From: Acetobacter nitrogenifigens DSM 23921 = NBRC 105050
GTDB lineage: Bacteria; Pseudomonadota; Alphaproteobacteria; Acetobacterales; Acetobacteraceae
Direction: 5' to 3'
Assembly: GCF_000429165.1 (NCBI RefSeq)
Contig: NZ_AUBI01000002.1
Span: 1 to 64,000 of the forward strand
Length of the DNA: 64,000 bases
Shown: positions 1 through 9,172 of the stretch, piece after piece
Layout of the letters: every line of letters begins with the position of its first letter
How positions within the stretch are numbered: position 1 is the stretch's first letter
The notes under the pieces: generated by a model
Database searches by the model: none
What the model was told of the DNA's origin: nothing
Seen by the model: the letters and a program-made list of their open reading frames with translations, nothing else
Position numbers and translations under genes: made by a program

Positions 1-441
1 AGCGTGGCCGCGTATCTTTCGTAGTCCTTGACCAGCCTGCGACAGCGCGTGGCCCAGGCAAAGGATCGCTCCACGACCCAGCGACGCGGCAGCAGGACAA
101 AGCCTCGCTTGGCTTCTGGCAGCTTGACCACATGCAGGGCAATGCCTTCGGCGGCAGCGGCGTCGGCCGCGACTGCGCCGGTATAGCCCTGATCGACATA
201 GGCGAGTGTGACGTTGTCGCCGGTCGCGTCCTGGATGTCGGCGGCGAGACGTGCCACGGCGGCGCGATCGCCGACATCGGCCGGCGTCACATGAAGAGCG
301 AGCAAGTGCCCGAGCGTGTCCACCGCCATATGCACCTTCGAGCCGCGCTTGCGCTTGGCGCCGTCATAACCGGCACGGGCACCGCTTTCCGGCGTGGAGC
401 GCAGCGTACGGCTATCAATGATCGCGGCCGTGGGTTCTTCC
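1..441 (-). CDS. IS5-family transposase, catalytic frame (OrfB), partial
   Basis: Read in the -1 frame from about 441 to the window edge, the minus strand gives the DDE catalytic domain. The first Asp lies in [16 protein letters not shown], the second in [10 protein letters not shown], and the final Glu in [11 protein letters not shown]. The three acidic residues have the usual IS5 spacing. It has no start of its own and is expected to be made as a fusion with the upstream frame. The C-terminus lies outside the window, so I cannot say whether the copy is intact. Confidence 0.7.
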
Positions 442-721
442 GCCCGTCCGGAGGCGAGGCCAGCAAGGCTCGCAGATCCCGTGCCAGAGCCTCGAAGCAG
501 CCCGACGCCAGCCAGCGCTGCGATTGTTGATACACCGCCGACCACGCTGGGAAGTCGTTCGGCATGGCGCGCCAGGCAATGCCATAACGGATCACGTAAC
601 GCAGGGCATGCTCTCGCTGCGGCGCAGCCTCAGTCATCAGAGTGAGATAAGGAACCACCAGCGACCACTCCTCGTCGCTGACGTCAGACGGATACGGCTT
701 GCGAGGCAGAACAGGGCTCAT
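287..721 (-). CDS. IS5-family transposase, upstream frame (OrfA)
   Basis: This 144-residue frame starts with the N-terminal IS5 transposase domain (DUF4096-like): [12 protein letters not shown] near residue 15, then [18 protein letters not shown] near residues 41-58. After about residue 94 the frame becomes basic nonsense, while the conserved transposase sequence carries on in the -1 frame. Full-length protein therefore needs a -1 ribosomal frameshift around 435-441 (GGAAGAAC on the minus strand). It mobilises the insertion sequence. Programmed shifting is known in this group, but the slippery site here is not the classic A-rich heptamer. Confidence 0.75.
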   Translation of the reverse strand: MSPVLPRKPYPSDVSDEEWSLVVPYLTLMTEAAPQREHALRYVIRYGIAWRAMPNDFPAWSAVYQQSQRWLASGCFEALARDLRALLASPPDGRKNPRPRSLIAVRCAPRRKAVPVPVMTAPSASAARRCIWRWTRSGTCSLFM

Positions 722-984
722 CCAGTTCCATTAGACCCAAGAGAAGCAAAAGTACATAACACTCTCTAGCGATGCTTTCATCGTCGCAAAAACCCCATCA
801 CAATCAATTACGCCAACTATTTTTCTACTATAGAAGATACGTTATATCGACGGAAAACTGCCAGAGGCAATTATTTTACCGTTTTCGCCAAGTAAAGTTT
901 ACTTAGCGACGTAAATCCATGAGAATGGCCGAGGTCGCACCGCATCGCCGCCGGAACGGCAAAGAAGCCAGTCAAAATAATGGA
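722..984. other. AT-rich spacer between IS end and tetrulose operon
   Basis: This stretch holds the outer end of the insertion sequence and then about 200 bases of AT-rich DNA downstream of the operon. I see no gene, and no clear hairpin followed by a T-tract that would serve as an operon terminator. Confidence 0.4.
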
Positions 985-1752
985 TTACTCCAAAACGTCC
1001 GAAACCTGATTAAGTATATCGCAGTATCCGGCAGCATCCCACGCAGACCGCCCGATAAACAACCCGTCGATGTGAGAGCATGAAGCCAGTTCTCTGCAGT
1101 TTCTTGGATTTACGGACCCTCCATACAAGCACGGCAATTTTCGTCCCAGGCAATCTTCGGTGACCGACGAAATGTGTTCGTGCCGCGCGTCAGCGTAATC
1201 AGGGCTAGCGGGAACGCCATGTTCACCGATAGCCCAGACTGGCTCATATGCCAGCAAAATAGTGGACGCGTCTTTCGCAGCCACATGCCGGAGAGCCCCC
1301 CTTACTTCACGCTCGAGGACTGAGTCGGCTCTCCCGCTACTTTTGTCTTCCTCTGTCTCTCCTATGCAGACTAGCGGAATCAAACCATGAGCGACAGCTG
1401 CGGCAACTTTCAGTCCGACTGTTTCATCAGTTTCACCGAAATGCGCTCTTCGTTCTGAATGCCCCAACTCGACCAGTTCAAGGCCGCAATCAATTAACAT
1501 GGGCGGTGATACTTCTCCGGTCCATGCTCCAGAATCTTCCCAATGCATATTCTGCGCTCCCACTTTGACCGGAAGATCGGCAATCATACGCTTGACCTCC
1601 CGCACCATAGTGAACGGCGGAATTATAAACCGCTGGATAGCATCGTCATGTGAGGGGCAATGCTTTCGCAATTCATTACAAAAATCTTCCGCTTCAGGAA
1701 GAATTTTGTTCATTTTCCAACTGGTCCCGACCCAAAATGGAGGTTTGCTCAT
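985..1752 (-). CDS. tpiA: Triose-phosphate isomerase family enzyme, probable L-erythrulose-1-phosphate isomerase
   Basis: This 255-residue TIM-barrel protein has the whole catalytic set: Lys in GTSWKMNK, His in LVELGHSERR, Glu in LAYEPVWAIGEHG with the flexible loop 6, and the phosphate-binding YGGSVNP and GLFIGRSAWD segments. True TpiA cannot be excluded on residues alone. Its place at the end of an operon with a DhaK-type kinase and RpiB fits the EryH/LerI subgroup, which turns L-erythrulose 1-phosphate into D-erythrulose 4-phosphate. I take the ATG at 1752 because AAGGCG lies six bases upstream. The GTG two codons earlier overlaps that ribosome site. Confidence 0.85.
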   Translation of the reverse strand: MSKPPFWVGTSWKMNKILPEAEDFCNELRKHCPSHDDAIQRFIIPPFTMVREVKRMIADLPVKVGAQNMHWEDSGAWTGEVSPPMLIDCGLELVELGHSERRAHFGETDETVGLKVAAAVAHGLIPLVCIGETEEDKSSGRADSVLEREVRGALRHVAAKDASTILLAYEPVWAIGEHGVPASPDYADARHEHISSVTEDCLGRKLPCLYGGSVNPRNCRELASCSHIDGLFIGRSAWDAAGYCDILNQVSDVLE

Positions 1753-1839
1753 AGTCACGCCTTAAAAATTTCGGAGCATGTGGAAGTTCGTATAAATTTA
1801 AGAAGAAACTCCCACATAATCACGATAAGATATTTAAAT

Positions 1840-3561
1840 TCAATGTTCTGTTCCATTGGCAAGAAACTCACCAACGACGCGCGCTGCTAACGCAAGAGAT
1901 AAAGCTCCTGCGTCTGGCAACCCTATACTCCGTTGCACGTGATTACGGGCGCGACCAAGCCGCGGCGTAAGATCCCGCGTTTCGTCGGCCGCTTTTTGAG
2001 AGGCCTCCGCTCCTACGCGCCAAGCATCGACGATAGGCCGTCCTGATTTGACCTCTCGATCAAACGTCTCCACGAATGGCGCCAACGAATCGATCAAGGT
2101 TTTGTCGCCCGGCTTAGCTCCCCCTAAAGCCATGATGCGTTCCATCGCCAAACGAGCCCCTCTCACAAGCTGCTCCGCCGACGGTGCCGCATCGTCACTC
2201 AACGCGGTGCTAAAGGCCCTTAAGCCCTCCCCCCAAAGCGCTCCGGAAGTGCCTCCGGCTCTATCGGCCCAGGCATCCGCCGCCGCGCCGAGCACGGCCC
2301 TCGCACCCGCGCCGGCCTTGACAGCGCGCTGGGCCATACGTTCCGCTGCCGCCGAACCCCGCGCCATTCCCTGCCCGTGATCTCCATCCCCGGCCTGCGC
2401 GTCGATACGCCCGAGTTCGGCCTCCGCTTGCGCCAAGGCCTGCGACAGCTTCAACAGCGCGCCCGCGACACAACGTCCGCCAATCTCACCGTCGACGGAC
2501 GTGGCTTTTTCAACCGAAAACGCCACACCCTCGTCGACCGGAAGAGCCAAAAGCGCATCTCCGTCCACTCTTCCCCTGTTGACGGATGGAGTATGCACCT
2601 CCGCCCGCCAAAACAGCTCCAACTCATCGTCAAGCCAAGTAAGGGTCAAAGAACAGCCCGCCATCTCCAGACTGGTCGCGTATTCGCCTACAAGCGGCGC
2701 CACAACAGTCAGGCCCGCATCAGCGAAGAGAGCCCCTAACGCCTTCCACAAAACGAACAATTCTTCATACTTCGTGCTACCCAGACCATTGAGAAGCACA
2801 GCGACTTTCGTCGGCGCGTCGACCGGCGCCTCGTTCATGACGCGCTCAAACAGTAGTTTCGCCAAATGATGAACATCGGGAATGTCCTGCTCGTCGATAC
2901 CCGGCTCACCGTGCAGGCCTAGCCCCAAGGCCATTCTTCCTTTGGGCACCGCGAAAAGTTTGTCTTTCTCTCCCGGAATCGTGCATCCTCCAAACGCGAC
3001 GCCGAACGTCCGCGTCCAGTCATTGGCATGTTGGCCAACACGATCCACATCATCGATCAGGAGTCCCGCTTCCGCAGCAGCTCCAGCTATTTTAAAAATA
3101 GTCAGATCGCCGGCAATTCCACGTCGCATCGCTCGGTTGGAATCGTCTGCACTCGCAACGTCGTCGGTGGTCGCCAGCACCCGAACATCAATGCCTTCGT
3201 CACGAAGTCTCTCGGCCGCGATGCCGAAATTAAGAACATCTCCAGCGTAATTTCCATAACCCAGAATAACGCCGCCCCCCCTGTTGGCGGCCCGGGCTAC
3301 GTTCATGATGGCCTGCGTAGACGGTGAAGCGAATATATCGCCCGCTACGGAGGCTTCGGCGAACCCTCTACCCACATACCCTACGAACGCCGGGTAGTGA
3401 CCCGAACCGCCGCCCACCACCAACGCGACTTTTCCGTTGTCGCTCTGCGTGCGACGCACAACCCCTCCCCGCACGGGCTTCACTATATCGTGGTGCGCAA
3501 GACAGTAGCCATGAAGAGCCGAAGCGGCGAAATCAGAAGCATCTCCGCAAATCCGTGTCAT
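1840..3561 (-). CDS. DhaK-DhaL fusion kinase (dihydroxyacetone/erythrulose kinase type)
   Basis: This 573-residue ATP-dependent ketose kinase has two domains. Residues 1-330 are DAK1, with GGGSGHYPAFVG near 50 and GYGNYAGDVLNF near 101 lining the sugar site, and the substrate-anchoring His in LGLHGEPGI near 216. Residues about 360-570 are DAK2/DhaL, with the magnesium-ADP aspartates in AQAGDGDHGQG and GGTSGALWGEG. The family phosphorylates dihydroxyacetone or, in LerK/DerK members, L- or D-erythrulose. The neighbouring isomerases favour erythrulose. RBS AAGGAC lies eight bases before the ATG. A separate DhaM phosphotransferase is absent, consistent with direct use of ATP. Confidence 0.88.
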   Translation of the reverse strand: MTRICGDASDFAASALHGYCLAHHDIVKPVRGGVVRRTQSDNGKVALVVGGGSGHYPAFVGYVGRGFAEASVAGDIFASPSTQAIMNVARAANRGGGVILGYGNYAGDVLNFGIAAERLRDEGIDVRVLATTDDVASADDSNRAMRRGIAGDLTIFKIAGAAAEAGLLIDDVDRVGQHANDWTRTFGVAFGGCTIPGEKDKLFAVPKGRMALGLGLHGEPGIDEQDIPDVHHLAKLLFERVMNEAPVDAPTKVAVLLNGLGSTKYEELFVLWKALGALFADAGLTVVAPLVGEYATSLEMAGCSLTLTWLDDELELFWRAEVHTPSVNRGRVDGDALLALPVDEGVAFSVEKATSVDGEIGGRCVAGALLKLSQALAQAEAELGRIDAQAGDGDHGQGMARGSAAAERMAQRAVKAGAGARAVLGAAADAWADRAGGTSGALWGEGLRAFSTALSDDAAPSAEQLVRGARLAMERIMALGGAKPGDKTLIDSLAPFVETFDREVKSGRPIVDAWRVGAEASQKAADETRDLTPRLGRARNHVQRSIGLPDAGALSLALAARVVGEFLANGTEH

Positions 3562-3628
3562 TGATGCGGTCCTTTATTCTTTATTTTTTCCGAATTGATC
3601 TCTTCGTCACGGTGCAAATGGATTCCCA

Positions 3629-4645
3629 TCACGCGCCGCGGTTGAGGTAACGACGCGTCAGGGAATCAAAGGAAATCGCAAGCACGACGATTCCGCCGCT
3701 TACGATCGATTGCCAGTATGGAGATATTCCAAAAAGAACGATGATATTTTCGATAATGCCTATAATCATCGCCCCAAGGACAGCTCCAATTGGACTCCCA
3801 AGGCCGCCCGTCGTCGCCACGCCACCGATCACAGCAGCGGCTATGGGCGACAGAACCCAGGTATCGCCTATCGAAGGTTGCGCGCTTCCCAACCTCGCCA
3901 CCATCAGGATACCCGCCACCGCGGATAGAAATCCGGCGGTCACAAAAGCGCCTACGCGGATTGCCGCGACCCGCAGACCCAGCATACGCGCCGCTTCCGC
4001 ATTGCTGCCGATTGCGTATACATACCGCCCCAACGGCGTACGTTGCATGACAAATCCAACGACAATCAGAATCGCCATCAAAACGACAAAGGGGATAGGC
4101 ACTCCCGCGATCATGCCACTACCGAGAAATGTGATGTCGTGTGGGATTCCGGTGATTGCAACGCCCTTCGTCGCGACGAGTATCGCGCCGCCGTACACGC
4201 CAGCCATACCAATCGTCAGCACAAGCGAGTGGAGCTGAAGCCGAGTCACAAGCAGCCCGTTCAACAAACCACATGCCGCGCCAAGGAACAGGCACAAGAT
4301 GATCGCAACCCATGGGTTGACTCCATATTGCACCATCAGGACACCGCTGGCGATGCCGCTCAGCCCCCCTATAGCGCCGACAGAGAGATCCAGTTCACCA
4401 AGAATCATCAAAATCGCCTGACCGATAGTGATCAGGCCAATAAACGCCAGAGAACGCGCGATGATCATCATATTAAAGCGCGTCAGGAAGTATGGCGAAA
4501 GGAAGCATGCGATAGCAAAAATGATGACCAGAGCGGCCATAACGCCGCCAAGAGAATTCCCCGCAAAGCGATCGATCAATGTCTTCAGTAGCTTCTTTTC
4601 CGCTGTCGGCGATGCCGTGGCGGTGGCAATGGTCTCATGCGACAT
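3629..4645 (-). CDS. Sugar ABC transporter permease (RbsC/XylH family)
   Basis: This integral membrane subunit of about 338 residues belongs to the BPD_transp_2 family of ribose-type importers. It has roughly nine to ten hydrophobic helices and the family signature for coupling to the ATPase, GRYVYAIGSNAEAARMLGL, near the middle. It forms the channel for the sugar delivered by the upstream-encoded binding protein. A strong GGAGAG precedes the ATG at 4645, inside the last codons of the ATPase gene (11-base overlap), so the two are translationally coupled. An earlier in-frame start at 4666 would overlap more and lacks a ribosome site. Confidence 0.85.
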   Translation of the reverse strand: MSHETIATATASPTAEKKLLKTLIDRFAGNSLGGVMAALVIIFAIACFLSPYFLTRFNMMIIARSLAFIGLITIGQAILMILGELDLSVGAIGGLSGIASGVLMVQYGVNPWVAIILCLFLGAACGLLNGLLVTRLQLHSLVLTIGMAGVYGGAILVATKGVAITGIPHDITFLGSGMIAGVPIPFVVLMAILIVVGFVMQRTPLGRYVYAIGSNAEAARMLGLRVAAIRVGAFVTAGFLSAVAGILMVARLGSAQPSIGDTWVLSPIAAAVIGGVATTGGLGSPIGAVLGAMIIGIIENIIVLFGISPYWQSIVSGGIVVLAISFDSLTRRYLNRGA

Positions 4646-6134
4646 GACGACTCTCCTGGACGCCAATGATTGCGCCTACGAGTGTGTTGACGTCGGTGGA
4701 CGCCTGATCAAACGAGCCGTTGATTCGACGGTCGTACATTGTAACGATACGGCACGCACACCGTTGCAGTTCGGCCATTTCAGAAGAAACCAGAATAATT
4801 CCAGCCCCCTCTTCAGCCAGTTCCTGCATTATTTTGTAGATCTGAAATTTTGTTCCTATGTCGATACCTTTCGTTGGCTCATCAAATATGAGAATTTTTG
4901 GACGTCTCGCCATCGCACGCCCGATAATTGCTTTTTGCTGATTGCCGCCGGAAAGGAACTTTATACTTTTTTCGACCGACGATGTCCTCACGTCGAAATC
5001 GCGAACTATATTTTTGATTCTGTTTTGCTCTTTGCGTCCGGAGATCACTCCACCCCGAGTGAGCTGATCCATTATGGAAGCCCCTATATTTTCCCTTACA
5101 CTGAGAAGCGGAAAGATTCCGTGGTGCTTTCTTTCTTCGGACAAGTAGACCATACCTGCCGCAACAGCCTTGTCAGTACGGCCCGGTGGAATAGCCGCTC
5201 CATCCAGCAGGCACTTTCCATCCGTCGCCCGATAATATCCAAACATAGTTTGCATCAACTCGGAACGTCCTGCACCGACCAGGCCAGCGAATCCTACGAT
5301 TTCTCCGCGCCTGACGGAGAAATTTGCGTCGGAAAATCCAGGCCCCGCCAATCCTTCTACAGACAGCAGCACTTCTCCTGCTTCCCGCCGTGGCTGGAAG
5401 CGTTCTTCAAGGGATATGCTGTTCCCCGACATCAGATGAATAAGGCGGCTTTCCGTCATATCCGTCATGGAGTAGGTCCCGACGCTACGCCCATTTCGCA
5501 GCACCGTCACCGTATCTCCCAATTCGAATATTTCTTCCATTTTGTGAGATACAAATACAATCGCAACACCTTCTGCACAAAGTTGACGAATAATGCAGAA
5601 AAGATGTTGCGTCTCGTTCGCCGTCAGAGACGACGTTGGTTCATCCAGTATCAATACGCCAAAACTGTCACGCGACGCAGCGCGCGCAATCTGCAGAAGC
5701 TGCTGATCCGGCACGCTGATGCCACTCACCGACTGGTCAGCCCGGCAATGCATGCCGAACCGTTCAATAAATTTACCGGCCGCAACTTTCATGGCGCGTC
5801 GTGACACCGCGAGACCACCAAAACCCGCACGCCCGAATGGCATGAACATATTTTCTGCGACGGTCATCGACGCAAATAAATTCAACTCTTGCGGCACATA
5901 CGCTATTTTAGAAAAGAGCGCCCTGTTCGCCAGCGCGTCCTCTCCTTCAATATCTATCGAACCAGCGTCAGGCGTTACAAGACCTGTAATGGTCTTGATC
6001 AGCGTAGATTTTCCCGCCCCGTTTTCACCAGCAAGAATATGAATTCTTCCCGGTTCCAACGTCAGATCGACACGATCCAGAGCAACGACGCCTGGGTACT
6101 CCTTGCGGATTCCTTCAACCTTCAGAAACGACAT
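4635..6134 (-). CDS. Sugar ABC transporter ATP-binding protein (RbsA/XylG family)
   Basis: This is a double-ATPase subunit of about 499 residues. The first half has Walker A GENGAGKST near residue 38, signature SGISVPDQQLLQIARAA and Walker B LILDEPTSSL. The second half has a degenerate Walker A (GLVGAGRSELMQ), an intact signature FLSGGNQQKAIIGRA and Walker B LIFDEPTKGID. One consensus and one degenerate site is normal in the family. It powers the permease encoded just downstream. GGAGGT lies six bases before the ATG at 6134. The GTG at 6140 lies inside that ribosome site and is unlikely to be used. Confidence 0.88.
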   Translation of the reverse strand: MSFLKVEGIRKEYPGVVALDRVDLTLEPGRIHILAGENGAGKSTLIKTITGLVTPDAGSIDIEGEDALANRALFSKIAYVPQELNLFASMTVAENMFMPFGRAGFGGLAVSRRAMKVAAGKFIERFGMHCRADQSVSGISVPDQQLLQIARAASRDSFGVLILDEPTSSLTANETQHLFCIIRQLCAEGVAIVFVSHKMEEIFELGDTVTVLRNGRSVGTYSMTDMTESRLIHLMSGNSISLEERFQPRREAGEVLLSVEGLAGPGFSDANFSVRRGEIVGFAGLVGAGRSELMQTMFGYYRATDGKCLLDGAAIPPGRTDKAVAAGMVYLSEERKHHGIFPLLSVRENIGASIMDQLTRGGVISGRKEQNRIKNIVRDFDVRTSSVEKSIKFLSGGNQQKAIIGRAMARRPKILIFDEPTKGIDIGTKFQIYKIMQELAEEGAGIILVSSEMAELQRCACRIVTMYDRRINGSFDQASTDVNTLVGAIIGVQESRHVA

Positions 6135-6159
6135 TTTCACCTCCGGGCATCGGATAACC

Positions 6160-7092
6160 TTAGAGAGACTGTTTGGTGATAATGTCTATTCCAGTGTCGA
6201 TGTTTTTTGGGGTCTTCTGCCCGGCCGCTTTCTGCCACGCCGCAACGACAGCCCAATAGCCCTGCATCTCCGGACGACTTGACGCCGACGACTCAGCGAC
6301 TCCGTCTTTGATCAATTGAATCATGTCGTTGAGGTTATCGAGCCCGACCTCTTTTACCTTGCCGATCTGGCCGCTCTCTCGAATTGCCTGCCCTACGCCT
6401 ACTGGTCCTGCAGCGTCGCATGCGACCCACCCAGCCAGGTTGGGATGAGCCTGCATGATCGCCGACGCCTGCTTCTGCGCCGTTTCGATGCTGTCATTGT
6501 CGATGCCCGTGGCGACCACTTTTATATCGGGGTATTTCGCGAACACTTTCTGCTCGCACTGCGCACGAATGGAATGATTGGGCGCGGTGGGGACGCCCAT
6601 CATGATCGCCACTTCCCCTTTTTCTCCTATCAACTTGACCAGCCGTTCAGCCGCTAGCGTGCCCTGTTCGCAAAAATCCGCACCGACGCCGGTCACGTCC
6701 ATGCCCTGCGGTGGAGGCGAGTCAAACACCGTCAGCCCCACACCCTGGCCGTCAGCTTCTTCCATAGTCGAACGGTTCCCCTTTTCATCAAGAGGATCTA
6801 ATAAAATTCCATTTGGATGTGTTGCGATCGCTCGTTCGATAATGTCATTTTGCATCGACACGTCAGCGCTTTGCGGCGCACGATACTCCACTGTAATTTG
6901 CTGCCCCGTCGCTTTACTCAACATTGTGGCAGCAGACTGCGCACCAGCGTTGACCTTGTCGAACCAGGGGTGAACCGTCTTCGGGATCAACACAAAGCGC
7001 ATAGGGCCGCTTGTGTCCGCTGCATTCATTGGCGTCGGCGCGACCATGACGCCTGCGGCCAGAATTGCAGAAAGCAGAAAAACATGTTTCAT
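6160..7092 (-). CDS. Periplasmic sugar-binding protein of ABC importer
   Basis: This protein of 310 residues begins with a clear signal peptide: MKHVFLLSAILAAG followed by cleavage near NAADT. The mature part is a type I periplasmic binding protein (Peripla_BP_4, RbsB-like), with FVLIPKTVHPWFDKV at the first strand and GILLDPLDEKGN around the hinge. It captures the substrate in the periplasm for the permease. I reject the longer start at 7206, which would overlap rpiB by 62 bases and bury the signal peptide. GAAAG precedes the ATG at 7092. In acetic acid bacteria polyols are often oxidised in the periplasm, so its ligand may be the ketose made there. Confidence 0.88.
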   Translation of the reverse strand: MKHVFLLSAILAAGVMVAPTPMNAADTSGPMRFVLIPKTVHPWFDKVNAGAQSAATMLSKATGQQITVEYRAPQSADVSMQNDIIERAIATHPNGILLDPLDEKGNRSTMEEADGQGVGLTVFDSPPPQGMDVTGVGADFCEQGTLAAERLVKLIGEKGEVAIMMGVPTAPNHSIRAQCEQKVFAKYPDIKVVATGIDNDSIETAQKQASAIMQAHPNLAGWVACDAAGPVGVGQAIRESGQIGKVKEVGLDNLNDMIQLIKDGVAESSASSRPEMQGYWAVVAAWQKAAGQKTPKNIDTGIDIITKQSL

Positions 7093-7144
7093 TTTTATTT
7101 TTCTTTCGAAACTGTCTTGTCCGGTCATTTTCAATACAGGTTTA

Positions 7145-7633
7145 TTAGCAGGCCAACTTATCCTCACGCCCCGTCCGACCGCCATATTTTCTTCCCAACG
7201 CGTCAACGCCAGCTACGTTTTTGGCGGACGCGCTTTTTGGGTCAAAACTCTTCATAATCCAGGCGTCAGCAATCACTTTAGCCAACTCCGCGCCGATGAC
7301 ACGCGCTCCCATCGTGATGATATGCGCGTCGTTTGAAAGCGCTGCGCGTTCCGCCGAGTAGGTATCATGCGTCTGCGCCGCGCGTATTCCTGGAATTTTG
7401 TTCGCCGACATGCAGACGCCAATACCTGTGCCGCAACATAAAATACCGCGGTCGAATTCACCGTCGATGATAGAGAGACACACACGCTCGCTTAGTTCGG
7501 AATACAGCTCCTTGTCACCGCTGCGTGGGTGGGACATATCAACGACCGTCAAACCCTCTTTCTGAGACAAATGCTCGTAAAGAACCTGAGCCAGTCCTTC
7601 GCCTGCGCTGTCGCCTCCGACCACAATACGCAT
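7145..7633 (-). CDS. rpiB: RpiB/LacAB-family sugar-phosphate isomerase
   Basis: This 162-residue isomerase has the family core GILCCGTGIGVCMSANK, with the catalytic Cys, and the following substrate segment IPGIRAAQTHD. RpiB interconverts ribose and ribulose 5-phosphates. The EryI branch turns D-erythrulose 4-phosphate into D-erythrose 4-phosphate, which fits the kinase and TIM-type isomerase in this operon. AAGGAG sits six bases before the ATG. The 17-base spacing from the DeoR gene and shared strand put it in the same transcript. Confidence 0.85.
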   Translation of the reverse strand: MRIVVGGDSAGEGLAQVLYEHLSQKEGLTVVDMSHPRSGDKELYSELSERVCLSIIDGEFDRGILCCGTGIGVCMSANKIPGIRAAQTHDTYSAERAALSNDAHIITMGARVIGAELAKVIADAWIMKSFDPKSASAKNVAGVDALGRKYGGRTGREDKLAC

Positions 7634-7650
7634 CTTTCCACTCCTTCTGT

Positions 7651-8499
7651 TTATTCCTCAGCGACCTGCAAGACCTCCGCCTGATTTGCTCCACGTTCAT
7701 GGCGCAACGAAGCAACTTGCAAGTTGACTCCGGCATCTTCCAGACGCGACCTCGTGTCGGGCGCAATTCCGGCGTCCGTTATGACGATGTCAAACGCAGT
7801 CAGAACCGCCAGTCGGTTCAGAGCGCTGACGTCAAATTTCATACTGTCGACAAGCAGAACTCGCCGATCGACGATCTCCATCATGGCCAGTTTCGCCTTG
7901 ATGACTTCCTGCTCCTGATGATACGCCGCCGTGCCATGAATTGCCGACACAGACATGAACAATGTGTTCGCCCTCAGCGCAGATACCGACAATTCGCAAA
8001 GATTTCCAAAGAAAGCATCGAATGTCGGTCGATATTGTCCCCCCAGCGAGATTAGCTCGATTCCGCGGGCGGATGAGAGACGCGCTCCCGTTCCCAGACT
8101 GTTGGTTATGACAATCAGCGGCGCCTTTTGGACCAGATAATCGCTCAGTATTGCAGCGGTCGATGAGTCGTCGAGCACCACTATATCGCCCGCCGACACC
8201 AGCCGGGACGCTACATTCGCGATGGCGCGCTTCTCATGGGTGGCGCGCCGGGAACGGTGCAAAATGCTGGTTTCCACACTGCCTGTGGACAGCGTGGTCA
8301 CGCCGCCATGCACTTTTCGCAGCAAACCTTCGGCCGCCAAGGCTTGCACGTCACGATGCACCGTCATGCGGCTGGTCGCGAAATGTTCGGCCAACTCATC
8401 AATCTGCGCATTACCGTTTGCAGTAACGTATTGCAGCAACGCCTGACGTCGCGCCGTCACCGCTCCTGATACTCCGCCTGTATCGACTGAACGCGCCAT
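7651..8499 (-). CDS. DeoR/GlpR-family repressor, probable regulator of the tetrulose operon
   Basis: This protein of 282 residues has a DeoR winged helix-turn-helix at 17-70 (RRQALLQYVTANGNAQIDEL, then TSRMTVHRDVQALAAEGLLRKVHGG). A C-terminal DeoRC sensor domain with the sugar-phosphate-binding signature VVLDDSSTAAILSDYL follows. Such proteins release DNA when they bind a phosphorylated sugar, here likely a tetrulose phosphate. It is the first gene of the operon, so autoregulation is expected. The start at 8499 is preceded by GGGAGAG. Candidate operators lie in the AT-rich region upstream. Confidence 0.85.
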   Translation of the reverse strand: MARSVDTGGVSGAVTARRQALLQYVTANGNAQIDELAEHFATSRMTVHRDVQALAAEGLLRKVHGGVTTLSTGSVETSILHRSRRATHEKRAIANVASRLVSAGDIVVLDDSSTAAILSDYLVQKAPLIVITNSLGTGARLSSARGIELISLGGQYRPTFDAFFGNLCELSVSALRANTLFMSVSAIHGTAAYHQEQEVIKAKLAMMEIVDRRVLLVDSMKFDVSALNRLAVLTAFDIVITDAGIAPDTRSRLEDAGVNLQVASLRHERGANQAEVLQVAEE

Positions 8500-8619
8500 A
8501 AATCACGCTCTCCCTTTTGTGCCGCCTCATGTCTGATAGCATCAGGTCTCCCGCCGCGCAGCGGCCAGGACGCCTGGAGGGAGAGCGTCTCGTCTTCTGC
8601 ACGAACGAGTTCACCCAAC

Positions 8620-8710
8620 CGGCACAACATCACATAAAGAACATCAATGTCACAGTAAAGTGGTATTTTTTATGTTATAATGATACAAATATCACATCGC
8701 TGTGTGAGTG
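8620..8710 (-). promoter_or_regulatory. Probable promoter/operator region of the tetrulose operon
   Basis: This AT-rich block lies 120-210 bases before the first gene. It holds an inverted repeat TCACATCGCTGTGTGA (8692-8707) and two more TCACA copies near 8631 and 8650. On the minus strand TATAAC (near 8675-8680) could serve as a -10 element. Spaced TCACA-type repeats suit a DeoR or CRP-like protein, but the assignment is inference from position and symmetry. Confidence 0.35.
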
Positions 8711-9172
8711 GCTTCACAAGCCGCCGCCCAACGCGTCAGCGCGATTTGGTTTTATCCACCTACCCACTCTCGAAGACGGGCGCGCAATCGCTACGACCGA
8801 TCGGCGTCAAAACGGGCGAAAGTTAAGCCTCGTCTCGAACCGAGAAAGCGCCCCCCAGTACGTTAGCGCGCGCCTCTGGTCCAAAAGCTTGCGGCTCCGC
8901 CGAAAGATCTTGAACGCGGTCTCATCAATAACCACGACCACAAGCGCCGACCGTCGGCGGCCAGCACTTCGAGATCCGCGCCTCTGTGGCGTCAAAAAAT
9001 TGCCAACAACTTTGCGGGCGAAGACACAGTTTCACGACAAAAGAAAACGATGCCCATTATTAAAGAAAACACCTTGAAAATAATATGCATATTTCGTATT
9101 TATTGAAATAAATTTAAGTATATAATGATTAATTTAGAATAATTTATAATCAATACTTAGATGCACAAAACT
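8711..9172. other. Spacer without a recognised gene
   Basis: About 460 bases between the DeoR promoter region and the LysR gene. A minus-strand frame at 8807-8995 is open for 62 codons but matches no family I know. The last 120 bases are very AT-rich. This may be decayed DNA at an old insertion boundary. Confidence 0.3.

Larger units (their letters stand above)
1..770 (-). mobile_element. IS5-family insertion sequence, one end
   Basis: The element enters from the left edge of the window, so only one end is present. It encodes a transposase split over two frames on the minus strand, as in the IS427/IS1031-type branch of IS5. The outer end is probably near 768-772, where the upstream sequence reads GAGAGTGTTATG on the minus strand beside a CTAG. 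I could not define the inverted repeat because the other end is missing. The base composition is higher in GC than the operon beside it. Confidence 0.75.

Noticed and set aside
4428..5804. 458-codon open frame on the plus strand
   Set aside because: It is antisense to the ABC ATPase gene, which has all its motifs, and has no recognisable domain or ribosome site.
8807..8995. 62-codon minus-strand frame that might be a transposase scrap
   Set aside because: I could not match any segment to a known transposase motif, so I left it as spacer.
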